From Mycobacterium branderi (lineage in GTDB: Bacteria > Actinomycetota > Actinomycetes > Mycobacteriales > Mycobacteriaceae): DNA of 64,000 nucleotides. The position numbers were made by a program, and so were the translations under genes. The stretch spans positions 2,790,001 through 2,854,000 of the forward strand of contig NZ_AP022606.1 of the NCBI RefSeq assembly GCF_010728725.1. Reading direction: 5' to 3'. The notes below the pieces were generated by a model, which worked only from the letters and a program-made list of their open reading frames with translations, was not told where the DNA came from and did no database searches. Every line of letters begins with the position of its first letter. The stretch's first letter is position 1. Below are positions 25,627 to 35,287 of the stretch, piece after piece.

Positions 25627-27039
25627 GTGGACCACTTGACAACTTTGGACGCGGGATTTCTCCACGCCGAAGATTCAGACCAGCGCGCGAATTTGGCGAT
25701 TGGTGGGCTTGCGGTTATCGAGGGGCCGATGCCAGATCACGATTCCCTGATGTCGACCCTGGCCCAACGGATCGGTACCTGCCCGAGATTCGCTCAGCGG
25801 ATCCGATTGCGCCCGTTCGACCTTGGCGCACCGCAATGGGTGGACGATCCCCGTTTCGACATCGCCCACCACGTACGACGTATCGCGCTGCCACATCCGG
25901 GCACCGATCGAGAGTTGTTCCGCGCCATTGCCGATGTGATGTCATGGCGGCTGGACCGAAGTCGCCCGCTCTGGGAGATCTGGGTCATCGAGGGGTTGGC
26001 CGATGGCCGTTGGGCCATGCTGATGAAAGTCCACCACTGCATCGCAGACGGTATAGCGACCGCCCACATGCTTGCCGGACTGTCCGACGGCGGTATTCGT
26101 CACAGCTTCACGGGTCAGATTCGCGCCGCCAAAGAGGGCCAGACACAGCGACTTTCGCCGCCCAAGGCCGGCATTAATCCGATCGCGTTGATGAGCGAGG
26201 TGTGGAGCACATCCACCTCTGTCGCGGCGAACGTCCTAAGGAGCGCCCGCGGCGCCGCGGAACTCGCCACAGGACTGATGCGCCCGTCTGCCGGCCCATC
26301 TCTGAACGGCCCGATCACCAGCCTGCGCCGCTACAGCGCGGCGCGCGTCTCGCTCAGCGACGTCAAGGAGATCTGCGAAGCGTTCGACGTCACCGTCAAC
26401 GATGTCGCTTTGGCCGCACTGACGGAGAGTTACCGCGCCTTGCTGACCCGCCGCGGTGAACAGCCGCTGCCGGATTCGCTGCGCACGCTGGTGCCGGTGT
26501 CGGTGCGCTCCGCCGCGGCCCTCGGCAAGGCCGACAACCGGGTTTCGGTGATGCTGCCGTATCTGCCGGTCGAGGAGAAGAGCCCGATTCGGCGGTTGAG
26601 AATGGTCCATTCCCGGCTGTCCAAGGCGAAGGCCACCGGACAACGCCAAGCTGGAAATGCGTTCGTATCGATGGCCAACGCCATTCCATTCGCTCTGACG
26701 GCGCCTGTGGTGCGGTTGTTGACCCGGTTGCCCCAGCGGGCCGTCGCCACGTTGGCCACGAATGTCCCAGGCCCGTCTGAACCGCTAAAGATCATGGGAC
26801 GCACGGCGATAGCGGTGATGCCGGTTCCGCCGATCGCCATGCGCCTGCGGAGCGGCGTCGCGATCCTCAGCTATGCCGACGGCCTGTTCTTCGGCATTCT
26901 TGCCGACTTCGACGCCATGCCCGACGTCGACGAACTGGCCCGGGGTATGGAAGTCGCGGTAGCCCGCCTGGTAGCAAGTAGCAAACGGCGCAAGCGAGTA
27001 CGCGAGGATCACGGGCTGACGCTGGTGGTGAGCGCCTGA
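25627..27039 (+). CDS. tgs1: Wax ester synthase / diacylglycerol acyltransferase (triacylglycerol synthase)
   Basis: 470 residues from the GTG at 25627 (GGGAGG upstream); the N-terminus VDHLTTLDAGFLHAED matches the start of M. tuberculosis Tgs1 (Rv3130c). The catalytic motif HHxxxDG is present as HHCIADG, with the conserved PLWEIWVIEGL before it and NDVALA later. It esterifies diacylglycerol or fatty alcohol with acyl-CoA at the membrane, making storage lipid in dormancy. A DosR box lies 63 bp upstream, and the gene sits beside the devR-devS locus, as in M. tuberculosis. An earlier ATG-like start at 25555 would place the box inside the gene and is rejected. Confidence 0.93.
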   Translation: MDHLTTLDAGFLHAEDSDQRANLAIGGLAVIEGPMPDHDSLMSTLAQRIGTCPRFAQRIRLRPFDLGAPQWVDDPRFDIAHHVRRIALPHPGTDRELFRAIADVMSWRLDRSRPLWEIWVIEGLADGRWAMLMKVHHCIADGIATAHMLAGLSDGGIRHSFTGQIRAAKEGQTQRLSPPKAGINPIALMSEVWSTSTSVAANVLRSARGAAELATGLMRPSAGPSLNGPITSLRRYSAARVSLSDVKEICEAFDVTVNDVALAALTESYRALLTRRGEQPLPDSLRTLVPVSVRSAAALGKADNRVSVMLPYLPVEEKSPIRRLRMVHSRLSKAKATGQRQAGNAFVSMANAIPFALTAPVVRLLTRLPQRAVATLATNVPGPSEPLKIMGRTAIAVMPVPPIAMRLRSGVAILSYADGLFFGILADFDAMPDVDELARGMEVAVARLVASSKRRKRVREDHGLTLVVSA

Positions 27040-27057
27040 GTACCAAATCATCCGCGG

Positions 27058-27423
27058 TTGACTCAGGTGGCCGGTTCGAATGAAATAGTGCGTGTGCAGC
27101 GGATTTCATTGGAGGCTTTGGCCCGACAACAGCTGGAATTGGCGGCATCTCATGGCGGTCGAGCCGCCGACACCGTCGTCGGAGGCCATGAACGCGTGCT
27201 GCGCCAGACCGTTATCGCTTTGCTTGCGGGGACGACGCTGTCGGAACACGCAAATCCTGGAGAAGCCACCGTTTATGTTTTGCGCGGTCGTGTCCGACTG
27301 GCCGCCGGCACTAATTCATGGGACGGCCGCACAGGCGATCTGCTCAAGGTGCCCGATGCCTCACACAGTTTGGAGGCAGTGGAAGATTCCGCAGTGTTGT
27401 TGACCGTCGCGAAACTACCTTAA
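27058..27423 (+). CDS. Small cupin-fold protein
   Basis: About 121 residues from a TTG at 27058; GTG codons near 27087-27093 are alternative starts and no strong ribosome site decides. The C-terminal two thirds is a single cupin barrel: GTTLSEHANPGEATVYVLRG is cupin motif 1 with a His and Glu suited to metal binding, and the second motif is near LLKVPDASHSLEA. The function is unknown. It lies 18 bp behind tgs1 and is probably co-induced by DosR. Confidence 0.75.
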   Translation: MTQVAGSNEIVRVQRISLEALARQQLELAASHGGRAADTVVGGHERVLRQTVIALLAGTTLSEHANPGEATVYVLRGRVRLAAGTNSWDGRTGDLLKVPDASHSLEAVEDSAVLLTVAKLP

Positions 27424-27438
27424 TTGTCTTGTGGCGAG

Positions 27439-28317
27439 CTATGACTGGCGCGCCACGATCACCGGTATGCGCGCCGAGTGCACCACCGCGGCACTGACGG
27501 AGCCGAGCAGCATGCCAGCGAAGCCACCGCGGCCGTGACTGCCGACCACTACCAGCTGCGCGATCGCTGACTGTTCGATGAGCTGGCGCGCCGGCCGATC
27601 GCACACCACCATGCGACCCACTTTGACGTCGGGGTAGCGCTCCTGCCAGCCCGCCAACCGCTCGGCCAGACTCAGCTCTTCCTGTTGTTTGACGATCTCC
27701 CAATCCAGGCCTGGCAGCTCGAAGATTTCCCGGTCGCTCCAGGCGTGCAGAGCCAGCAGCTCGACACGTCGCCGGGAAGCCTCGTCGAAGGCGATCGCCG
27801 TCGCCAATTCCGAGGCCGGCGACCCATCGATACCGACCAGCACCGGCGCGTCACTCAGTGGCGGGTTTTCGTCGTGCACCACCGCGACCGGGCAATGGGC
27901 GTGATAAACCAATCCGGAGCTGACTGACCCCAGCAGGAAGCTGGTCGGCCCGCCGCCTCGCCGGCAGCCGACCACGATCATTTCGGCCTCTTTGGAAAAG
28001 TCGACGAGCGTCAGGACCGCCGCAGCGAACAGCATGTAGCTGTGGACCTCTGGTCGCCCGGCCGCCGCAGCATTTTCCCTGGCGATGTCGACGGCGTCGT
28101 CGAGGAACGCCCGCCCTCGCTTTGCCAGCCACTCCTCAAAATTCGGCACCGGAGCATGCGGCCACGTCGACAGGGCCGCATCTACCGCGTGAACCAGTGT
28201 CAACGGCACATCGCGCATCGCAGCCTCGTGCACCGCCCAGCGGACAGCCGCCTGCGAGGCGACCGAGCCGTCAACCCCGACGACTATTCCCGGATGCTTG
28301 ATTGAAGCCGGCATCAT
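27439..28317 (-). CDS. Tandem universal stress protein (DosR regulon type)
   Basis: About 292 residues, two Usp domains. Each opens with a VGVDGS/VGIDGS strand and closes with the ATP-binding signature G-x2-G-x9-G-S: the second is GSHGRGGFAGMLLGS; the first is degenerate (GCRRGGGPTSFLLGS). Double-domain Usps of this type (Rv2005c, Rv2623, Rv1996) bind ATP and are induced with DosR. ATG at 28317 (or 28314) is favoured over 28350 because the Usp fold starts immediately after. A DosR-like site lies 70 bp upstream. It converges on the cupin gene. Confidence 0.88.
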   Translation of the reverse strand: MMPASIKHPGIVVGVDGSVASQAAVRWAVHEAAMRDVPLTLVHAVDAALSTWPHAPVPNFEEWLAKRGRAFLDDAVDIARENAAAAGRPEVHSYMLFAAAVLTLVDFSKEAEMIVVGCRRGGGPTSFLLGSVSSGLVYHAHCPVAVVHDENPPLSDAPVLVGIDGSPASELATAIAFDEASRRRVELLALHAWSDREIFELPGLDWEIVKQQEELSLAERLAGWQERYPDVKVGRMVVCDRPARQLIEQSAIAQLVVVGSHGRGGFAGMLLGSVSAAVVHSARIPVIVARQS

Positions 28318-28385
28318 TTGGTCCCTTCGGTCGTCGGCAAGCGGAAGCATGCACTACCGACGGTAGGGCGATAACCGGCGTGGGT

Positions 28386-28403
28386 CAGGGGCCTTTTGTC
28401 ACT
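28386..28403. promoter_or_regulatory. DosR-box-like site upstream of the Usp gene
   Basis: GGGGCCTTTTGTCACT (28388-28403); read leftward it is AGTGACAAAAGGCCCC, an imperfect DosR palindrome facing the Usp gene. Confidence 0.6.
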
Positions 28404-28479
28404 CACCTGGATGGCCCTAATGCTCGTCGGTGATGGCTATGCGCCGTCGATTCGCCCGATTTCCCAAGTCCTTTCAACC

Positions 28480-28498
28480 TGGGGTCTTCCGTCCCTAG
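28480..28498. promoter_or_regulatory. DosR-box-like site upstream of the nitroreductase gene
   Basis: GGGGTCTTCCGTCCC (28481-28495), 62 bp before the ATG at 28558. Confidence 0.65.
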
Positions 28499-28557
28499 TC
28501 CGAGCGCTCTGGCCGCGACAGGGTGGAGGAGAGCCGACCGAATAAGAGGTATCAGAA

Positions 28558-29550
28558 ATGAGCGCAACGTTCCCGGATGCCGAGACCATCCGGACCGCCC
28601 TTACGTTGGCGACGCAGGCGCCGTCGGTGCACAACACCCAGCCGTGGTTGTGGCGTGTAGGCGACAAGAGCATCCACCTCTACTCCAACAAGGACTTACA
28701 ACTACACAGCACCGATCCGGACGGTCGCGACCTGATGATCAGCTGCGGGATATCGTTGAACCACTGTGTTGTTGCCTTCGCGGCGCTGGGTTGGCTGGCC
28801 AAAGTACACAGGTTCCCCAATCCCGCTGACAACAACCATCTCGCGGCTATTGAGCTCATGCGGTGTCCCGCGACTGACACCGATATCGCGCTGGCAGCGG
28901 CGATTCCGCGCCGGCGTACCGACCGGCGGCGCTACAGTTCACAACCGGTACCCGCAGTAGACATCACATTGATGGGTTCGCGTGCTGCACGCTTAGGTGT
29001 GATGCTGCGCAAAGTGGAAGCACTCGGTCATCTGAGCGCTCTCGTAGCGCAGGCCGCTCTGCGGCATGCCGAAAGCGCGGACTACCTCTACGAATTGACG
29101 ACGTGGAGCGGAAGATACGCCTCTCAGGCCGGCGTACCGGCCCGCAACGCCCCCCAGCGAGACCCGGAAGCGGCTATCCCGAGACGCGCGTTTGCGGGTC
29201 CCGCACTACACGAGTCAATGGGGACCGCACCTACCGTAGACAACGCGGTCGTTATGGCGCTTGGCACCCGTGACGACGACGCCCTGGCGCGGCTGCGCGC
29301 CGGAGAGGCTACGAGCCTCGTCCTGCTGACGGCCACATCGTTGGGGCTGGCAAGTTGCCCTATTACTGAACCGTTGGAAATCCCCGAAATTCGCGAGGAA
29401 GTGCGCACCGACGTCTTCGGGACCAGTGGATTCCCGCAGATGCTGCTGAGGGTGGGTTGGCCACCCGCTGGCACCGATCCGTTACCGGCGACGCCGCGTC
29501 GGCCGCTAGGAGATGTCGTCACTCGACTGGACGGCACGCCGTTCGAGTAG
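28558..29550 (+). CDS. Nitroreductase-fold NAD(P)H oxidoreductase, Rv3131-like
   Basis: 330 residues with the Acg/Rv3131 family hallmarks: QAPSVHNTQPWLWR near the N-terminus, RDLMISCGISLNH, HRFPNPADNNHLA, RRRTDRRRY, and the terminal PRRPLGDVV. These are divergent flavin-fold proteins strongly induced by hypoxia and NO; relatives may hold FMN poorly and their substrate is not known. Its position convergent with devS (3-bp gap) copies the Rv3131-Rv3132c order. A DosR-like box lies upstream. Confidence 0.9.
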   Translation: MSATFPDAETIRTALTLATQAPSVHNTQPWLWRVGDKSIHLYSNKDLQLHSTDPDGRDLMISCGISLNHCVVAFAALGWLAKVHRFPNPADNNHLAAIELMRCPATDTDIALAAAIPRRRTDRRRYSSQPVPAVDITLMGSRAARLGVMLRKVEALGHLSALVAQAALRHAESADYLYELTTWSGRYASQAGVPARNAPQRDPEAAIPRRAFAGPALHESMGTAPTVDNAVVMALGTRDDDALARLRAGEATSLVLLTATSLGLASCPITEPLEIPEIREEVRTDVFGTSGFPQMLLRVGWPPAGTDPLPATPRRPLGDVVTRLDGTPFE

Positions 29551-29553
29551 CGG

Positions 29554-31914
<2,361 letters not shown>

Positions 31915-31918
<4 letters not shown>

Positions 31919-32760
31919 AACCACCACTTTCGGTCGCAAACCATCACGGTGCAACCCGCGGCATCCAGGGCGGCCCGGCCGGAGGGCGCCAAGAGGACAT
32001 CGAGTGGACCGGGCCGCAAGGGGTCCACCACGACTAGCTGGACTGGCGTTGCGGCGCGCTGCAGATGCTCGAGGTAATTGAGCAAGCCGTCATGCTCGGG
32101 CACCAGCTGGATGTCGAGATCGGGAAGGTTTCTCCGCCAGTGGGTGAAACGGTGTTCAAGTTGTACGCCGTCCCGGCTCCGCCCGGGTACCGCGGCGGCG
32201 TGCGGCATCCTGAAAACGCGCACCGGCGCGGCGCGAAGGCGCGCTTCGGCGACACTGTGCTCGAGCACCGTGTTGTCGGCCGGTGATCCGTCCACGACTG
32301 CGAGGATCAAACCTGCGTCGTGCCGTTTCAAGCCGGCGGTTGCCGGCACGATTGCCATTGGGCAATGCGCCGAAGCCGCAACCGCAGCCGCCGTCGAGCC
32401 GAGGCGGCCCTGCGTGGCGTGTACAAAACCTGCCGAGCCGACGCAGAGCAGGGCTGCCGAGCGGGATGCCTCGACCAGCGCGGTGACCGGGTAGCGATGC
32501 ACGATGTCGGCCTCCAGCTTGACCGGCTTGCCCGTCGACTCGACCCTGGCCAGCACCTCCTGGACCGCATTCTCGGCGGACGCGGCTTCAGTAGCCTTGT
32601 CGTCCGGATCGTTGCTGACGGACTCGATCGCATACAACAGCTGCAGTGGAACGTCGCGATCGATCGCCTCATCGACGGCCCACATCGCCGCTTGTATGGC
32701 TGAGCGTGAACCGTCGACGCCGACGACAACAGATGGGGATGGGGAGTATGGGTCACGCAT
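31915..32760 (-). CDS. Universal stress protein of the devR operon (Rv3134c-like)
   Basis: 281 residues with two Usp-like halves. It starts [18 protein letters not shown] at the ATG 32760 with a GAAAGG ribosome site; the frame remains open upstream but reads antisense through the nitroreductase gene. The second half lacks the glycine-rich ATP motif, as in Rv3134c. Position directly before devR, with a 4-bp ATGA overlap, matches the Rv3134c-devR-devS operon. Its exact role is unknown. Confidence 0.9.
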
Positions 32761-32771
32761 TGCGGGTCCTT

Positions 32772-33752
32772 TCAGCTCTGCACACGGAAGACGTCTTCGA
32801 GCGGTCGCCGCGGTGTGGGCGGCGGTATTTCTGCCATGGCCGGTGCCACGCCCACCCGTATCAGGGCTTGTGGGACGGTGTCGTGCTCCATGCACGACTT
32901 GACCATGTCGCGGGTGACATGGACTTCGGTGATATGGGTCACCGTGCAGGTGGCCAAACCGGCCATGGTGCATTCCAGCAGAACCGCCGACAACGTTTCG
33001 CCGGTTGCCAATGCGTCGGCCGGGGTGTCGGCATCGGTGGACAGCAACAGAATCGCCGCGTGGTCTTCGGGGACTTCGGTGCGCCTTTCGCCGTTGTGAG
33101 TGAACGGGAACACTCGCGCCACGTCGACCCGGTCGCTTTCGGCGGCGGACACCAGCGCACTGTACGGAATACCCTCTGATGCTTCGAATGGCGCTGTCCA
33201 CCAGCCTAATTCGGCGTGATATGTCGAATCGTATAGTCGCAGCGACTCGGCGAGCTGGGATGCGTCGGCCAGGCAGCGGTGCAGGTCGTCGGGCATCACA
33301 TGCAGATAGACGGCGTCACCGTCGACAGCGTTGCGCAGCACGGGCTCAAACGATGCCCAGTTTGTTGGAGCGGTGAACGGCAGCCGATCGGTGCGTCGCA
33401 GCAGGATCGCGTCGGCGCGGCGACGATGGCCCTCGGTCACGTAGTCCATCGGGGTGAAGGAAATAGTCGCCAAGTGGTTCGGGTCGTTGGGATTCGGGAA
33501 CCGGTCGACATGAGATCGCCACCCGACGGCGGCCATCGCCACCCGAAGGTGGTCGAGCGCGGCGCCGCAACTGATCAGCGCTTGCCGGCGTGACCGGTCG
33601 TAGTTCACAACCCGGTTAGGCTCGAGGAACAGCCGCAGTCCAGCGCCGTCGAAAACCCATTGCCAGGGCTGGGTGTTGTGCAGTGACGGGGCGCGGCATG
33701 CTAAGTGCACCGCATCCTTGACGACGTCGGTTTCTACCATCGCGGCAGGCAT
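32772..33752 (-). CDS. Acg-like nitroreductase-fold protein (Rv2032 type)
   Basis: 326 residues, closely following the Acg pattern: CRAPSLHNTQPWQWVF, CGAALDHLRVAMAA, RFPNPNDPNHLATI, ADAILLRRTDRLPF, and SAVLLECTMAGLATCT. Acg itself is a DosR-induced flavin-sequestering protein. It is the first gene of the operon Acg-like, Usp, devR, devS (11-bp gap to Usp). Two DosR boxes precede it, so DevR amplifies its own expression from here. In M. tuberculosis this gene is not in the devR operon. Confidence 0.9.
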   Translation of the reverse strand: MPAAMVETDVVKDAVHLACRAPSLHNTQPWQWVFDGAGLRLFLEPNRVVNYDRSRRQALISCGAALDHLRVAMAAVGWRSHVDRFPNPNDPNHLATISFTPMDYVTEGHRRRADAILLRRTDRLPFTAPTNWASFEPVLRNAVDGDAVYLHVMPDDLHRCLADASQLAESLRLYDSTYHAELGWWTAPFEASEGIPYSALVSAAESDRVDVARVFPFTHNGERRTEVPEDHAAILLLSTDADTPADALATGETLSAVLLECTMAGLATCTVTHITEVHVTRDMVKSCMEHDTVPQALIRVGVAPAMAEIPPPTPRRPLEDVFRVQS

Positions 33753-33807
33753 CTGGACCTCCGATTTCTACCTGCCCTAAGCGTTCTCCGAAACCGGACG
33801 CGGTTAC

Positions 33808-33846
33808 AGGGCCATTGGTCCCTGGCCCGGTGGCCCTTTGGCCCGG
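33808..33846. promoter_or_regulatory. Two adjacent DosR boxes (devR operon promoter)
   Basis: GGGCCATTGGTCCC (33809-33822) and GGCCCTTTGGCCC (33832-33844), centred about 22 bp apart and 56 bp or more before the ATG at 33752. The first is the exact reverse complement of the core at 37729-37742. Confidence 0.8.
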
Positions 33847-33864
33847 GTGAGCGTTCACACCTGT

Positions 33865-34662
33865 TTAGCGCCGGTCGTTCAGCGCGCTTGAAATGTCTTC
33901 CAACACCTCTGGGTGTTTCAAGAATGGCGTGATGATGTCGACAGGCAGTGGGAACACGACGGTCGAATTCTGGTCGGCACCAAGCTCCAATAGCGTTTGC
34001 AGGTAGCGCAATTGAAGTGACGCCGGATTTTTCGACAATGTCTCGGCGGCTTGGCGCAATTCCTCGGACGCCTGGAGTTCGCCGCGTGCGTTGATGACTT
34101 TCGCCCGCCGTTCGCGTTCGGCTTCGGCCTCCCGGGCCATCGCCCGCTGCATCGATTCGGGTATTTCGACGTCCTTGATCTCGACAACCCGCACCTGCAC
34201 CCCCCATGGCTCGGTCTGCTTCTCGATGATCGTGCGCAGGTCGCTGTTGAGGTCTTCGCGGTGTGCCAGCAGGGTGTCCAGATCCGCGCGGCCCAGCAGC
34301 GAGCGCAGCGTGGTCTGGGCGATCTGTGAGGTCGCGACGGCGTAGTTCTCCACAGCCAGGATGGCTTTCGACGGGTCCATGACCTGGAACATGACGACGG
34401 CGTTGACGCGGGCCGGGACGTTGTCTCGGGTGATGACCTCCTGCGGCGGGATGGTCAGGGTGACGACCCGTTGATCTACCCGAATCATCCTGTCCACCAA
34501 AGGGATCAGAAACCGCAACCCCGGCCGGTACAGCGGCCGGACGTGTCCCATCCGGAAGACGACCCCGCGCTCGTATTCGCGCAGCACCACGAGGGAGAAG
34601 TATGCCAGCACGGCAAGTACGGTGAGCGCGACCACCGCAACCGCGATTACCCCGGCGCTCAC
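33865..34662 (-). CDS. SPFH/stomatin-like (slipin) membrane protein
   Basis: 265 residues from the GTG at 34662, which overlaps the stop of the preceding gene by 4 bp. One N-terminal membrane helix (about 5-25), then the SPFH domain (VLREYERGVVFRMGHV, RPGLRFLIPLVDRM, ITRDNVPARVNAVVMFQV) and a charged coiled-coil (AMAREAEAERERRAKVI). Slipins assemble as membrane scaffolds and often partner a NfeD protease, which is absent here. Third gene of the norB operon. A paralogue lies at 43892. Confidence 0.88.
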   Translation of the reverse strand: MSAGVIAVAVVALTVLAVLAYFSLVVLREYERGVVFRMGHVRPLYRPGLRFLIPLVDRMIRVDQRVVTLTIPPQEVITRDNVPARVNAVVMFQVMDPSKAILAVENYAVATSQIAQTTLRSLLGRADLDTLLAHREDLNSDLRTIIEKQTEPWGVQVRVVEIKDVEIPESMQRAMAREAEAERERRAKVINARGELQASEELRQAAETLSKNPASLQLRYLQTLLELGADQNSTVVFPLPVDIITPFLKHPEVLEDISSALNDRR

Positions 34663-35285
34663 TGCGGGCCGTCCTGCTTCTGCTTCCAGCCGCCCCACCG
34701 GGTGGAGTATCGGTCGATCGCCGCCGCCACCTGCTCCTCGAGACCGGTGCGGTGCGGCAGGTATTCGGGAGCGTTGGACGGGCTGTTCCACAAGTGCCGC
34801 GCCAGTGGCAGCCCAACGATCACGACAACCAGGGCAGCGCCGCCCAACATCAGCACGTCGACTGGAGTGTGGTGGCCGATCAGCATCGCCAGCGGCATGA
34901 TGACGCCCAGCGCTGCCACGAAACAGGCGATGCCGCGGTGGAACCGGCCGGCGTCCGAGTACGGCCACGGATCGATCTCCCGGGTGATCTCCCGGCCGTG
35001 ATCCGACGTTGTGCATGTCGACTTCACTGGGCAACCGTTGCATACCACCGGCAGCGCCCGGTACCGCATCACCCGGTGTTGCGGGTCGAACGACGTCGGC
35101 CACAGCCACTGGTCCTGGGGGCACACCCAGGCGTCGTGGTCGGGCCGGTAGACGAATTTGCCGGTGCGCCACCGCGCGGCGACCCCCGACACTCGCTTGG
35201 CCATCGCGTCGAAGCCCCATCCGACGGTCACCAGGAACAATGCGTATCCGGCGACCAGCCACACCGACGTGGCGGGCGCAGCCAT
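34659..35285 (-). CDS. Membrane protein with transposase-type zinc ribbon
   Basis: 208 residues from the ATG at 35285, 2 bp after norB stops. Membrane helices at about 7-25, 119-137 and 143-163 enclose a hydrophilic loop with Cys55, Cys82, Cys85 and Cys91 (WVCPQ, CNGCPVKSTC) and then SDHGREITREIDPW. That loop is strikingly like the C-terminal zinc ribbon of IS1182/DDE_Tnp_1_6 transposases, yet no catalytic DDE domain is present. I infer a domesticated zinc- or Fe-S-binding domain in a membrane protein. The operon position between the NO reductase and an SPFH protein suggests an accessory role in respiration or NO handling. No characterised homologue is recognised. Confidence 0.75.
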   Translation of the reverse strand: MAAPATSVWLVAGYALFLVTVGWGFDAMAKRVSGVAARWRTGKFVYRPDHDAWVCPQDQWLWPTSFDPQHRVMRYRALPVVCNGCPVKSTCTTSDHGREITREIDPWPYSDAGRFHRGIACFVAALGVIMPLAMLIGHHTPVDVLMLGGAALVVVIVGLPLARHLWNSPSNAPEYLPHRTGLEEQVAAAIDRYSTRWGGWKQKQDGPQ

Positions 35286-35287
35286 CG

